DNA of 64,000 bases. It comes from Vibrio zhugei. GTDB taxonomy: Bacteria > Pseudomonadota > Gammaproteobacteria > Enterobacterales > Vibrionaceae. Both the position numbers and the translations under genes were made by a program. The stretch is taken from NCBI RefSeq assembly GCF_003716875.1, contig NZ_CP033078.1:2666001-2730000 (forward strand). The letters run 5' to 3'. Within the stretch, counting starts at the first letter, position 1; every line of letters starts with the position of its first letter. Below are positions 18,131 to 27,709 of this stretch, piece by piece. The notes beneath the pieces were generated by a model. The model searched no databases. It had not been told where the DNA came from and saw only the letters and a list, made by a program, of their open reading frames with translations.

Positions 18131-18381
18131 CGCCCAGTGGTATTATATCGCTTTAACGGATGGTGAAGCGACACCATGCGCTAGCCAAGCGAGGATCGAT
18201 AACGTTATGAGCCACATCCAAGGCCTGATGGCGACATTTCACGTCGGTTAAGTCCTAGTAAAACCATCAAAATTTGGGTCTAAGCCCACAAAATCGTAGA
18301 AAGTCGCGGGTCTGCTCTAGAAAATCGCGCTTATCCCCCCCATAAATAGAGCTGAATTTCAAAAAATAAAGAGTGACACGG

Positions 18382-20703
18382 ATGAGCAAAGCTATCTGTC
18401 AGTTGATTGCCCAAGAACTGAATGTTCGCACCGAGCAAGTCAATGCAGCCGTAACCTTAATTGATGACGGAAATACCGTTCCGTTTATCGCACGTTATCG
18501 TAAAGAAGTAACCGGCGGTCTTGATGACACCCAATTACGTGCCTTGGATAGTCGTTTAACGTATTTGCGGGAATTGGACGAACGTCGTCAGACGATTCTA
18601 AAATCCATTGATGATCAAGGAAAGTTAACCCCAGAGTTAACCGCAGCCATTCAAACCGCTGATAGCAAAACGCGTCTTGAAGATCTTTACTTACCCTACA
18701 AGCCGAAGCGCCGAACCAAGGGGCAAATTGCTATCGAAGCCGGCTTAGAGCCGCTCGCATTGACGTTATGGCAAACACCCGACACAGACCCAGATAGCGA
18801 AGCACAGCGTTATCTCAACCCTGAACACAAGATTGACGACACCAAAGCCGCTCTGGACGGTGCACGTTCTATTATGATGGAGCGTATTGCAGAAGATGCC
18901 GATCTGCTCGAAAAAATTCGTCACTACCTCAATCGCAACGCAGAGCTGGTTTCCCGAGTGATTGCCGGTAAAGAAGTGGCAGGCGAAAAATTTAAAGACT
19001 ACTTCGAGCACAATGAAGCCATCGCGAAAGTGCCATCGCATCGCGCGCTCGCGATGCTGCGTGGTCGCAATGAAGGGTTTTTATCTTTAAGCCTGAATGC
19101 CGACCCGGGTCAAGAAGAGTCAGTGCGCCAATCACACTGTGAAACACTGATCACCGATCACTATCGCATTCATCTCAACAACGCCCCTGCAGATGGGTGG
19201 CGTCAGCAAGTCATCAGTTGGGCATGGCGTATTAAGATTGCCATGCACATGGAAACGGAGTTGATGAGCGCGATGAAAGAACGCGCCGAAATCGAAGCGA
19301 TTGATGTCTTTGCCACGAATTTAAAAGATTTGCTGATGGCGGCGCCGGCTGGGCCGAAGGCCACACTCGGTTTAGATCCCGGATTACGCACCGGATGCAA
19401 AGTCGCAGTGGTTGATGCGACTGGGAAAGTGCTGGCCACCGATACGATTTATCCTCACCAGCCGCAAAAGCAATATGATAAAGCCATGCATTCGGTGACA
19501 GCGCTTATCAAACGCCATAATGTCGATTTGATTGCCATTGGTAATGGCACCGCGTCACGAGAAACCGATGCCTTTGCCGCAGACTTAATCAAACGTGCCC
19601 ATCTGAATGTGCAGAAAATCACCGTCAGCGAGGCTGGAGCCTCGGTATACTCAGCGTCCGAGCTGGCTGCCAACGAATTTCCTAATATGGATGTGTCATT
19701 GCGTGGTGCGGTTTCGATCGCTCGTCGCCTCCAAGATCCATTGGCTGAGCTAGTGAAGATTGACCCGAAATCTATTGGTGTGGGTCAATACCAACACGAT
19801 GTCAGCCAATCTTGGTTATCCAAACGCCTTGATGCGGTGGTAGAAGACTGTGTGAATGCGGTCGGGGTCGATCTCAATACCGCGTCTGCCGCGCTATTGA
19901 CTCGTGTTGCAGGGCTCTCCACCACATTAGCCGACAACATCGTCAAATACCGCGATGAAAACGGTCGTTTTAACGCACGAACCGAGCTGAAGAAAGTGGC
20001 ACGCTTAGGTCCCAAAGCATTTGAACAATGTGCCGGCTTCCTGCGCATCATGGATGGTAAGAATCCACTCGACGCCTCCGCCGTGCACCCTGAAGCGTAC
20101 CCTGTCGTTAAAATCATTGCAGAGAAGAATCAGCAACAGATTCAAACCCTCATTGGCAATACAGAGTTCTTACGTGGTTTGCAAGCCTCAGACTACACCG
20201 ATGAACACTTCGGTGTCCCAACGGTCACGGACATCATTAAAGAATTGGATAAGCCAGGTCGCGACCCTCGTCCAGAATTTAAAACGGCGACATTTGCCGA
20301 TGGCATTACCGAAGTGTCTGATCTTGAGCCCGGGATGATTTTAGAAGGCGTGGTCTCTAACGTGGCCAATTTCGGCGCCTTTGTCGATATTGGGGTCCAC
20401 CAAGATGGTTTAGTGCATATTTCAGCGCTCACCGATCGCTTTGTGTCCGATCCACGAGAAGTGGTTAAGGCCGGTGACATTGTCAAAGTCAAAGTCATGG
20501 AAGTGGATATTCAGCGCAAACGTATTGGTTTATCCATGCGTTTATCGGATGAGCCAGGACAGGACAACCGCGCAAGCCGCAGCCAAACCTCCCATAAACC
20601 GGCCGCACACCCTAAAGGTAAGCGTTCCTCGCAAAAAACCGAGGAGACCAACGGTGCGATGGGCGGCGCATTTGCGGCCGCATTTGCCAAAGCGAAACGG
20701 TAA
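18382..20703 (+). CDS. tex: Tex transcription/RNA-binding protein
   Basis: A 773-aa protein of the Tex/Spt6-like family, a nucleic-acid-binding factor linked to transcription and stress survival. In order: an N-terminal helical domain ([18 protein letters not shown] near residue 30), a YqgF/RNase H-like domain ([17 protein letters not shown]), tandem helix-hairpin-helix segments ([19 protein letters not shown]), and a C-terminal S1 domain from about residue 645 ([21 protein letters not shown]) followed by a basic, low-complexity tail. The frame begins at a GTG three codons earlier, but the ATG at 18382 is better placed after AAAGAG and matches homologues. A strong terminator follows. Confidence 0.96.
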   Translation: MSKAICQLIAQELNVRTEQVNAAVTLIDDGNTVPFIARYRKEVTGGLDDTQLRALDSRLTYLRELDERRQTILKSIDDQGKLTPELTAAIQTADSKTRLEDLYLPYKPKRRTKGQIAIEAGLEPLALTLWQTPDTDPDSEAQRYLNPEHKIDDTKAALDGARSIMMERIAEDADLLEKIRHYLNRNAELVSRVIAGKEVAGEKFKDYFEHNEAIAKVPSHRALAMLRGRNEGFLSLSLNADPGQEESVRQSHCETLITDHYRIHLNNAPADGWRQQVISWAWRIKIAMHMETELMSAMKERAEIEAIDVFATNLKDLLMAAPAGPKATLGLDPGLRTGCKVAVVDATGKVLATDTIYPHQPQKQYDKAMHSVTALIKRHNVDLIAIGNGTASRETDAFAADLIKRAHLNVQKITVSEAGASVYSASELAANEFPNMDVSLRGAVSIARRLQDPLAELVKIDPKSIGVGQYQHDVSQSWLSKRLDAVVEDCVNAVGVDLNTASAALLTRVAGLSTTLADNIVKYRDENGRFNARTELKKVARLGPKAFEQCAGFLRIMDGKNPLDASAVHPEAYPVVKIIAEKNQQQIQTLIGNTEFLRGLQASDYTDEHFGVPTVTDIIKELDKPGRDPRPEFKTATFADGITEVSDLEPGMILEGVVSNVANFGAFVDIGVHQDGLVHISALTDRFVSDPREVVKAGDIVKVKVMEVDIQRKRIGLSMRLSDEPGQDNRASRSQTSHKPAAHPKGKRSSQKTEETNGAMGGAFAAAFAKAKR

Positions 20704-20711
20704 TCTGTGAT

Positions 20712-20745
20712 AAAAAAATCCCCCACATCGCTGTGGGGGTTTTTA
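20712..20745. terminator. Bidirectional terminator between tex and the 157-aa protein gene
   Basis: CCCCCACA and TGTGGGGG form an eight-base-pair stem with a TCGC tetraloop, flanked by A-tract and T-tract, so it can stop transcription from both convergent genes. Confidence 0.88.
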
Positions 20746-20785
20746 TTGGCCGTCTTTATCTAAGGAGGCTGACCTCTTAAGACTG

Positions 20786-21259
20786 CTACAAGATGGCTAT
20801 CACTTCAGAAGGCGTGTTAGGAGCAATAGCATGACCATAATGAAATTTAATCACGGTTCTTCTATGCGCCATTTCCCCCTCTGAGATCACCGCATCAATA
20901 ATGCGCCGAGGAAGACGGAAACGCATCGCATACCCTTTCCCCTGACTTTCACTGTAAGACGCCAAAGATAACAACTCAAACAGCCGCTCTAGGTCACTAA
21001 CCTGAGGATCTTGATCCGACTTTTCATACGCTGACTCGTCATGCGTATGGTCATAACCCGGATGCTCAGACGGATCCCAAGCGGATTGTTGACGACGTTT
21101 ATCATCTTCTTTCAGCTTACGTTCGGCGGCTGCTCTGGCCATTTCTTCAGTGGCCGTCACAGGCTCCTTAACACGATTATCTCGTGCAACTTGCTCTGTT
21201 TGCACATTCACTGACGGGGCGATCAGTGGCACACTGACATTGGTCGGTGACACAACCAT
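20786..21259 (-). CDS. Conserved-looking protein of unknown function
   Basis: About 157 aa (start MVVSPTNVSVPLIAPSVNVQ; a start five codons further upstream is less likely). The first half is polar and probably disordered, with a charged helix (TATEEMARAAAERKLKEDDKRR) and an acidic stretch rich in Asp, Glu and His. The second half looks folded (DLERLFELLSLASYSESQGKGY, then RFRLPRRIIDAVISEGEMAHRR) and ends hydrophobic. There is no signal peptide or membrane segment. I recall a protein of unknown function at this place, between tex and bioH, in other vibrios. It is transcribed alone toward the tex terminator, about 110 bp downstream of bioH. Confidence 0.75.
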   Translation of the reverse strand: MVVSPTNVSVPLIAPSVNVQTEQVARDNRVKEPVTATEEMARAAAERKLKEDDKRRQQSAWDPSEHPGYDHTHDESAYEKSDQDPQVSDLERLFELLSLASYSESQGKGYAMRFRLPRRIIDAVISEGEMAHRRTVIKFHYGHAIAPNTPSEVIAIL

Positions 21260-21394
21260 GGCAATATCCTCCAAGTTTCGCCCAACTCAATAAACTTGGA
21301 GCGTCTAAGTCTATTGAGGTATGAGTTGTATCGGCCAAGTCGCTAAAAAAATAAGCCTCAATCGGTAAATAATGTGTCAATTTGTGCTATTGGG

Positions 21395-22165
21395 CTAAGA
21401 ATCCCGAATAAAGTCGCTCACTTCCTGACAAAATCGCTGTGGTTCAGTGATAAACGGAGCATGAGCGGATTGCGTCATGATGACACTCGCACTGGCGGGC
21501 AAATGACTATCAAGATCCTGCGCCACTTTCACTGGCACTAATCCATCTAAACGCCCGTAGATTCGTAAAAAGGGGGGTTGAATGACGCTTAACTCTTGTC
21601 TTAAATCGCAGTCAGCCAATAGATTGAGCCCCTCATGCAGAGCCTGTTGATTCGGGAAGGGCCGAGATAAAATGGCGTGTTTTAACCTTTTGACATCCTC
21701 ACGTGCCGACGGGCTCCCCATCACCTGCAACGCCATAAACTGTTCAATGGTTTTTTCAAAATCTTCTTGCAGTTGTTGAGTAAAACTGGCTAACACCTTG
21801 GGCTGAATCCCTCGCCATGGACGTTCCGCGGCAAACTTGGGAGACGAAGCAACGGTAATTAATTGAGTGACTCGCTGCGGATGAGTCGCCGCCAAATGAG
21901 AAGCGATCAATCCACCTAACGACCACCCGATCCACACCGCTTTTTGCGGTGCTTGAGCGAGCAAACAGTCGACCATCGCAGATAACCCGCTGGCACTGAC
22001 TTCCTGGCTGTATCCATAGCCGGGCAAATCGACCATATGCACACGAAAGTCGGCACTTAAGTGTTCGGCCGTTTGTTGCCAAATCGCCCCATTCATTCCC
22101 CAGCCATGCAGAAGCACTACATCCGGTCCGGCCCCAATCGTTTGCCAATATAATGGTGAAGACAT
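21395..22165 (-). CDS. bioH: Pimeloyl-ACP methyl ester carboxylesterase
   Basis: A 256-aa alpha/beta hydrolase that removes the methyl group from pimeloyl-ACP methyl ester and so ends the fatty-acid-derived stage of biotin synthesis. The catalytic triad is at the same residue numbers as in E. coli: Ser82 in GWSLGG, Asp207 in YGRLDGLVP and His235 in SAHAPFI. The oxyanion-hole segment LLHGWGMNG lies near residue 20. The rest of the biotin operon is absent here, which is normal because bioH is often separate. It is divergent from comF with 55 bp between the nearest possible starts, as in E. coli. Confidence 0.96.
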   Translation of the reverse strand: MSSPLYWQTIGAGPDVVLLHGWGMNGAIWQQTAEHLSADFRVHMVDLPGYGYSQEVSASGLSAMVDCLLAQAPQKAVWIGWSLGGLIASHLAATHPQRVTQLITVASSPKFAAERPWRGIQPKVLASFTQQLQEDFEKTIEQFMALQVMGSPSAREDVKRLKHAILSRPFPNQQALHEGLNLLADCDLRQELSVIQPPFLRIYGRLDGLVPVKVAQDLDSHLPASASVIMTQSAHAPFITEPQRFCQEVSDFIRDS

Positions 22166-22250
22166 GTCACAACCTCTCCAACTTTTTTCATCCCTTATTT
22201 AAGGAATATGCACGCATACTATGACGATGCGGATGATAAACATGATGATT

Positions 22251-22961
22251 ATGTTAGCGAATTGGTGGCAAAAAAACATTAAAAGACAAATACCGCAATG
22301 TTGTGACCTGTGCGGATTATCGCTGGATAGTGATAGCATCATGACACTGTGTGCGGCCTGTCAGTTAGCGCTCACTCCGCAGCCTCGTTGTCAACGCTGC
22401 GGATTAACAACCCTATCGCCGATGCGTGAATGTGGTCGTTGCCTTAAACAGCCTCCCCCTTGGCACGCCCTGTATTGCATCGGTGACTATCGCTATCCGC
22501 TCGATCACTACATCCATCAGCTCAAATATCAGCGCCAATTTTGGCTCGCCCAACCGTTAGCCCAGCAATTAGCCACCACCATCACTGAGCCGGCTCCGCT
22601 ATTGTGTGCCGTCCCCATGCACTGGCGACGCTATCTATGGCGCGGTTTCAACCAAAGTGATCAATTAGCACAACAACTTGCGTCTGAATTACACGTCCAA
22701 TACTGGCCGTCGTTATTTCATCGCCGACGAGCCACGATTCCGCAAAAGGGTCTCCATAAAAGCCAACGCCGACACAATTTGGCGGGGGCGTTTCACTTTA
22801 CCACGCCCATTCATACGCTAGGCTCTCATGTTGCGATAGTCGACGATGTCGTGACGACGGGGAGCACTTTAAAACCGTTGTGTCACCTGCTCACTGCCAT
22901 TGGAGTGACCCAGATTGATATCTATTGCTTATGCAGGACGCCTGAGCCCCGTGAAGCTTGA
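22251..22961 (+). CDS. comF: ComF/GntX-family phosphoribosyltransferase-like competence protein
   Basis: About 236 aa. The N-terminus has zinc-finger-like cysteine pairs (CCDLCG, LCAAC, CQRCG, CGRC) and the C-terminus a phosphoribosyltransferase fold with the PRPP-binding loop [13 protein letters not shown]. ComF proteins assist DNA uptake during natural transformation; vibrios are naturally competent on chitin. The start is uncertain: the region begins with several in-frame ATGs (22221 to 22251), and the last gives the N-terminus most like homologues (MLANWWQK). No start has an ideal ribosome-binding site. It is followed by nfuA. Confidence 0.88.
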   Translation: MLANWWQKNIKRQIPQCCDLCGLSLDSDSIMTLCAACQLALTPQPRCQRCGLTTLSPMRECGRCLKQPPPWHALYCIGDYRYPLDHYIHQLKYQRQFWLAQPLAQQLATTITEPAPLLCAVPMHWRRYLWRGFNQSDQLAQQLASELHVQYWPSLFHRRRATIPQKGLHKSQRRHNLAGAFHFTTPIHTLGSHVAIVDDVVTTGSTLKPLCHLLTAIGVTQIDIYCLCRTPEPREA

Positions 22962-23055
22962 TCGCCGACAAAAGTGCGCGAAAAAGGACTGGATCATGCG
23001 TAAGACAAGAGTACAATATCGACCAATAGCCTACAAATTTACTCAGGTATTCGTC

Positions 23056-23643
23056 GTGTCAGAAATTATTACTATTACAGAAGAAGCCCACAATCACTTT
23101 GGGAAACTACTGGGACAACAGCCAGAAGGAACTAACATTCGTGTGTTTGTGGTGAATCCAGGAACACAAAATGCCGAGTGCGGTGTCTCTTACTGTCCAC
23201 CAGAAGCTGTCGAAGCCTCTGACACTGAGATCCGGTTTGAACAATTCTCTGCGTATGTGGATGAGTTAAGCTTGCCCTTCCTTGAAGAAGCCGTCATTGA
23301 CTTCGTCACCGACAAGCTTGGATCTCAGCTTACATTGAAAGCGCCTAACGCCAAAATGCGTAAAGTCGCTGATGATGCACCACTACTTGAGCGTTTGGAG
23401 TATGCGATCCAAACTCAAGTCAACCCGCAATTGGCAAGCCATGGTGGCCACATCAGTTTGCTAGAAATTACCGATGATGGCGTGGCGATCATTCAATTTG
23501 GTGGGGGTTGTAATGGGTGTTCTCAAGTCGATATCACGTTGAAAGATGGTATCGAAAAACAGCTACTTGAACAGTTCGCAGGAGAGCTTAGCGCGATTAA
23601 AGACTCCACTGAACATGCGCGTGGCGATCACTCTTACTTCTAA
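23056..23643 (+). CDS. nfuA: Fe-S cluster carrier protein NfuA
   Basis: A 195-aa iron-sulfur carrier that delivers [4Fe-4S] clusters to apo-enzymes, especially under oxidative stress or iron shortage. An A-type-like N-terminal domain ([25 protein letters not shown]) precedes a Nfu domain with the cluster-binding pair Cys152 and Cys155 in GGGCNGC. The frame is open 47 codons further upstream into comF, but the GTG at 23056 gives the expected N-terminus ([20 protein letters not shown]) and length. It is immediately followed by a strong terminator. Confidence 0.95.
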   Translation: MSEIITITEEAHNHFGKLLGQQPEGTNIRVFVVNPGTQNAECGVSYCPPEAVEASDTEIRFEQFSAYVDELSLPFLEEAVIDFVTDKLGSQLTLKAPNAKMRKVADDAPLLERLEYAIQTQVNPQLASHGGHISLLEITDDGVAIIQFGGGCNGCSQVDITLKDGIEKQLLEQFAGELSAIKDSTEHARGDHSYF

Positions 23644-23651
23644 AATCGCTC

Positions 23652-23683
23652 AAAAAAGCTGATGTGTTATCATCAGCTTTTTT
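23652..23683 (+). terminator. nfuA terminator
   Basis: AAGCTGATG and CATCAGCTT enclose a six-base loop, with an A-tract before and TTTTT after; a classical intrinsic terminator. Confidence 0.9.
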
Positions 23684-23736
23684 ATTCTCCGCAGCTTTGT
23701 GCATTCCGCTAATACCAATTCGATCAGGATACCGCT

Positions 23737-24294
23737 ATGGCCGTGAAACATCCTCCCAAAATCCTTGCTAAAGACACCGTGGCACGCTCAAGACTCTTTG
23801 CCATTGAATCACTCGATTTATGTTTTTCGAATGGTGTTGAACGTACGTACGAACGAATGAAGCCGAGTGGACGTAATGCTGTCATGATGGTGCCCGTCAC
23901 CTCAGACGGGGATTTGTTGTTGGTTCGTGAATATGCCGCCGGCACAGAAAACTACGAGCTTGGTTTTCCCAAAGGGTTAATCGATCCTGGAGAGACTCCG
24001 GAACTCGCTGCGGTTCGCGAACTGAAAGAAGAAATTGGTTTTGGTGCCAATCAACTGACCATGCTAAAAGAAGTGATTCTTGCCCCTTCGTATTTTTCCA
24101 GTCGCATGACACTTTTCATTGCAGAAGATCTATACTCAGAAAAGTTAGAAGGCGATGAGCCAGAGCCACTCGATATTGTTCGCTGGCCATTAAGCCAAGC
24201 AGAAGAGCTACTCAACCACCTTGATTTTAGTGAAGCTCGCTGTATTACCGCCTTATTGCTGGCTTTAAGAGTTCTCAACACTCCTGAGGCTTAA
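23737..24294 (+). CDS. nudE: ADP compounds hydrolase NudE (Nudix)
   Basis: A 185-aa Nudix hydrolase. The Nudix box runs from Gly80 to Phe102 (GLIDPGE, then RELKEEIGF) and has all expected residues: Gly80, Glu86, Arg94-Glu95, Glu98-Glu99 and Gly101. E. coli NudE cleaves ADP-ribose, NADH and Ap3A/Ap2A to AMP-containing products, and sequence identity outside the box (ERTYERMKPSGRNAVMMVP, LAPSYFSSRM) supports the same subfamily. The next gene, cysQ, starts 28 bp later and also handles adenosine phosphates, so the pair is likely an operon. Confidence 0.94.
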   Translation: MAVKHPPKILAKDTVARSRLFAIESLDLCFSNGVERTYERMKPSGRNAVMMVPVTSDGDLLLVREYAAGTENYELGFPKGLIDPGETPELAAVRELKEEIGFGANQLTMLKEVILAPSYFSSRMTLFIAEDLYSEKLEGDEPEPLDIVRWPLSQAEELLNHLDFSEARCITALLLALRVLNTPEA

Positions 24295-24322
24295 TCTCTG
24301 ACATAAATAGGAATCTCTTGGT

Positions 24323-25150
24323 ATGCCGACTGCAAAAGATCTTTCTCATTTGCTTCCTGATGTTATTGCGATAGCGCGATCTGCCGGGCAAGTCATTCTC
24401 GACATTTATGAAAATCACGATTACGAAGCATTTGTAAAAAGCGACGATACCCCCGTCACCACTGCCGACTATGCCGCCCATAAACTCATTGTTGAAAAGC
24501 TTCACGCACTGACGCCCGATATTCCGGTGTTGTCAGAAGAGGCGGCCAATATTGATCTCGCCACCCGAGAAACATGGGATCGCTATTGGTTGGTCGATCC
24601 GTTGGACGGTACGCAAGAGTTTATTGCGCGAAGCGGTGATTTTGCGACAGTTATTGCCTTAGTTGAGCATAATCAGCCAGTGATGGGCGTCGTTTATGGT
24701 CCCGTGTCTGGTGTGACCTATTATGCGTATGCGGGGAAAGGGGCATGGAAAATACCAGACATGTCAGACAATATTCGCATTCAAACTCACCAGCATGAAA
24801 CACCGAACCAATCCATTGCGATTGCCATCAGTCGTCGCCAAAATATCAACCGTATTACCAATAAACTCAGTGACAGCTGGAATTATGATTTAGTCCCACT
24901 TGGCTCCGCGGCCCTTAAAGCCTGCCTCGTTGCAGAAGGCGCCGTAGATTGTTATCTGCGCTTAGGACCGACAGGAGAGTGGGATACCGCGGCCACACAA
25001 TGCATTGTTGAAGAAGCCGGGGGCAAAATTTTAAATACTTATCTTAGCCCGCTCTCTTATAACGAACGGGATACCCTCGAAAACCCCAATTTCATTGTCT
25101 TAGGCGATCACTCTCTTCCTTGGAGCGAAATATTAAATCGCGCCACTTAA
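24323..25150 (+). CDS. cysQ: 3'(2'),5'-bisphosphate nucleotidase CysQ
   Basis: A 275-aa magnesium-dependent phosphatase of the inositol monophosphatase superfamily that hydrolyses PAP to AMP, clearing the by-product of sulfate assimilation. Metal-binding motifs are present: LSEEAA near residue 71, DPLDGTQEF at 92-100, and the C-terminal GEWDTAATQCIVEEAGG. The IMPase superfamily includes inositol phosphatases, but length, N-terminus (AGQVILDIYENHDYE) and the nudE neighbour favour CysQ. A bidirectional terminator separates it from the convergent gsp operon. Confidence 0.94.
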   Translation: MPTAKDLSHLLPDVIAIARSAGQVILDIYENHDYEAFVKSDDTPVTTADYAAHKLIVEKLHALTPDIPVLSEEAANIDLATRETWDRYWLVDPLDGTQEFIARSGDFATVIALVEHNQPVMGVVYGPVSGVTYYAYAGKGAWKIPDMSDNIRIQTHQHETPNQSIAIAISRRQNINRITNKLSDSWNYDLVPLGSAALKACLVAEGAVDCYLRLGPTGEWDTAATQCIVEEAGGKILNTYLSPLSYNERDTLENPNFIVLGDHSLPWSEILNRAT

Positions 25151-25163
25151 ACGCTGAAGTATA

Positions 25164-25192
25164 AAAAAGGCAAGCCCATTGGCTTGCCTTTT
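25164..25192. terminator. Bidirectional terminator between cysQ and gspN
   Basis: AAGGCAAGCC and GGCTTGCCTT form a ten-base-pair stem with a four-base loop, with an A-tract on one side and TT on the other. It closes both the nudE-cysQ unit and the twelve-gene gsp operon. Confidence 0.88.
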
Positions 25193-25215
25193 GTCTCGCT
25201 AGTTTGAAGCGCGCG

Positions 25216-25974
25216 TTAGAGTTGCCCTGAAGGGGAAAAATGATAACGCCCTTTACTATCCGGTGTCGGCAAGCGATCCAGCCATTGCCCTAACTCAGCC
25301 GGAAATTGCGCCTCAGGATGAAACCATGACGTCACTTTATAGTGATAGGCCTTATACACCGTAGCGGAGAATTCGCTACTCACTTGAGCGCTTTTCTGCT
25401 GCCCCTCAATAGAAAGGTTGTTATCAAGGCAATCGACCTGAGCCAGGACCTGATCTAATTGCAGTGGGCTGGCTGGCGTCTCCAATGACGCTTTTGACCA
25501 CACAAGACTCCCCTTCGCACTTTGACACCACGGCTGAGCATACTGAAATTGTTTTAACGACAGTTCAACTTGCCCCTTGACCGCAACCGGTAGCGGCTGA
25601 GGACTATATTGCAGTATTTGACTTGCTGGCAATGACGCAATGACGTTATTGGCATACACGCCATCCAATCCATAACCGACAACTCCTCTCCCATGCAACT
25701 GCATTGCGCTGCCGCGGCCGATTCGGATATCCGCTTCAATACGACCCGTCAATAACGCAACGGTGTTCATGCGCCAACTCAGCGCGCCGAATCCTTGATT
25801 ATGCCAATGAACCTGTGTCGCTCGGCCCTTCCATAAACTGCCGCTCACACCGTCAATTTGGAGTGCTCTTGGCAGGGGCACATGCTTGAGCACAAACGCG
25901 GCCGGAAGGTGAACAATCACACTCACCATGAACACAGCAACAAATAGGACGCTCCCAAGGAGTTTTAATCTCAT
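25216..25974 (-). CDS. gspN: Type II secretion system protein N
   Basis: A 252-aa inner-membrane-anchored protein: one N-terminal hydrophobic segment (about residues 5-26) and a beta-rich periplasmic domain typical of the GspN family (GSLWKGRATQVHW, SWRMNTVALLTGRIEADIRIG). GspN is the least conserved part of the type II secretion system and is dispensable in several species. It is the last gene of the operon and starts one base after gspM stops. Confidence 0.9.
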   Translation of the reverse strand: MRLKLLGSVLFVAVFMVSVIVHLPAAFVLKHVPLPRALQIDGVSGSLWKGRATQVHWHNQGFGALSWRMNTVALLTGRIEADIRIGRGSAMQLHGRGVVGYGLDGVYANNVIASLPASQILQYSPQPLPVAVKGQVELSLKQFQYAQPWCQSAKGSLVWSKASLETPASPLQLDQVLAQVDCLDNNLSIEGQQKSAQVSSEFSATVYKAYHYKVTSWFHPEAQFPAELGQWLDRLPTPDSKGRYHFSPSGQL

Positions 25975-25975
25975 T

Positions 25976-26485
25976 CTAAACTCCCCGCTTCAACTGTAAA
26001 CGTTTCACTTCCACCATGCCTGGCACAGAGCCTTTATCGATATCGAGATATTCAACCGAGATGCCTTGCTTCTCTTTCAAGAAGGCAATCCAATTGAGCA
26101 ATTGTGAAAACGGTAGCGGCTGAACCCACACCTGCATTTTATCTTCCCCACGCGGTTGAACGCGGATCAAACGAATTTTAAATTCCCCTGATGAATTAGC
26201 CACGACACGATTTAAAGGTTCTAACCTTGCACTTCGCCCTCCTTGTTTGCGCAGCGCAACAATGTGATCGGCTTTATCTGCCACCCAAGCTAAAAGCTGT
26301 TTTTCAGAGTGGACACGGGCTTGTGCAGATGCAATACGTTGATTGAGGGGCTGATAAAATCCCCAGTAAAGAATCCCAACAACCAGACAGATAACCGCTA
26401 CAATTACAAGCCGTTGTTCTCGTTGTGTAATGGAATTCCACCACTGTTTCAATTGTCCTTTTAACGGTCCGATTATATTTGCCAT
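25976..26485 (-). CDS. gspM: Type II secretion system protein M
   Basis: A 169-aa bitopic protein with one membrane segment (about residues 26-45, LVIVAVICLVVGILYWGFY) and a small periplasmic ferredoxin-like domain (VQPRGEDKMQVWVQPLPFSQLLNWI). GspM pairs with GspL in the inner-membrane platform that links the ATPase GspE to the pseudopilus. It lies nine bases after gspL. Confidence 0.93.
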   Translation of the reverse strand: MANIIGPLKGQLKQWWNSITQREQRLVIVAVICLVVGILYWGFYQPLNQRIASAQARVHSEKQLLAWVADKADHIVALRKQGGRSARLEPLNRVVANSSGEFKIRLIRVQPRGEDKMQVWVQPLPFSQLLNWIAFLKEKQGISVEYLDIDKGSVPGMVEVKRLQLKRGV

Positions 26486-26494
26486 CCGTTGCTC

Positions 26495-27709
26495 CTACTT
26501 CGCTTTCAGCACAAAAGAGCCGAGAACCGTTTCTCCGTCTTTGTTTAATTGACCCTGCTCGACACGAAAAGACTGCTCAAGCTTGACTCGCGCTTTCTCA
26601 AAGCTTTGGAAATCCTTACTGACGGCGTCCACTCTAAGCTGTTTCTTATTCTCATCATACTTGAGACTGGTGATCGTCATATCCTCAATCGTACCTATCG
26701 TCGTTGGCAGCTGATTCAACCAAGTCAACACGCCATCTTGATTATTGCTTCCAGCCAAAATATTCAATTCACTGGTAAATTGACGCTTGAGATAACTGAC
26801 GGTCGGAATACGATGTTTATCAGGGAACACCGTCCGAAAAATACGTTTACTCTCTTGTCGGTACGCCTGTGCCTGCTCTTCATACTGATTAGCCTGCAAG
26901 GTACTGTACAGCAAAGATAACACCAAGAAGGCGACTGCGGAATACACCGGTAACCGCCACACTTTCCAATACTTGAGCCAAGATGAGCTTGGTTTAAAGC
27001 TCCCTGTCAGCAGTGTCAAACGTGAAGCAATCGCGCCTTGTGCCAGTAACTGCATCACCATATTGGCGGGCTGTACGCCCCAATGCTGGTCGTCTTTTAG
27101 CGTTAACGCGGGTAGTGGTGTATACGCCGTCAACGCTAAAAACTCGTCCCCTTCACGAACCCAATCTGACTCCACCAGTAATGGCAACCAATCCGCTTCC
27201 ATCACCATACCACTCCACAGCCCCTTACGGACTAACCAATGGGCACCGAGTTGAGCGGCAACCAAGGGGGTTTCTGCCGTGGGCAAGGCGAAAACATCAG
27301 GCATCACCCGTTTGATCTCGATACCTGCGTGATGGAAATCCGCTAAACATTGTTCGAACCACTGACGGTCAACGCCCACAACATGTGCTAAGCCATTTTG
27401 CTTGTTCAACACGGTAAAGTGCAGATCATCCACATCTTGGGCAATTTCATCTTCCAGTAAATACGGTAACATGGCTTCAAACTGACGAGCACCGCCAGCT
27501 GGAATCTCAACCTGAGTCAAAACCAAATCACTCGCGGATAACAAGACAATGGTCGTCCTTTGATGAGCATAAGGCGCAAGGTCTGCCAGCTCGTGGCGAG
27601 ACGATAGCTCACCGCTAGCGATGATGTCTTGCTGTTCTGTAGACCACACCAACCATTCGATCGGCGCGTCCAGTTGACTACTCAGTCGAACGGTCAGAAA
27701 TTCGTTCAC
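26495..27709 (-). CDS. gspL: Type II secretion system protein L
   Basis: About 404 aa. The cytoplasmic actin-like domain (residues 1-240; FLTVRLSS, then LPYLLEDEIAQDVDDLHFTVL) recruits the ATPase GspE; a membrane segment follows (near 254-272, VYSAVAFLVLSLLYSTL), then a periplasmic domain that binds GspM. The frame can be read from an ATG four codons upstream, but those codons are the ribosome-binding site (GGAGG), so the GTG giving VNEFLTVRLSS is the likely start, matching EpsL of V. cholerae. The start overlaps the end of gspK by 32 bases. Confidence 0.94.
   Translation of the reverse strand: MNEFLTVRLSSQLDAPIEWLVWSTEQQDIIASGELSSRHELADLAPYAHQRTTIVLLSASDLVLTQVEIPAGGARQFEAMLPYLLEDEIAQDVDDLHFTVLNKQNGLAHVVGVDRQWFEQCLADFHHAGIEIKRVMPDVFALPTAETPLVAAQLGAHWLVRKGLWSGMVMEADWLPLLVESDWVREGDEFLALTAYTPLPALTLKDDQHWGVQPANMVMQLLAQGAIASRLTLLTGSFKPSSSWLKYWKVWRLPVYSAVAFLVLSLLYSTLQANQYEEQAQAYRQESKRIFRTVFPDKHRIPTVSYLKRQFTSELNILAGSNNQDGVLTWLNQLPTTIGTIEDMTITSLKYDENKKQLRVDAVSKDFQSFEKARVKLEQSFRVEQGQLNKDGETVLGSFVLKAK

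Noticed and set aside
22208..22282. 24-codon frame (MHAYYDDADDKHDD...) overlapping the start of comF, considered as a leader peptide
   Set aside because: AAGGA lies only two to three bases from its ATG, too close for good initiation, and no attenuator follows.
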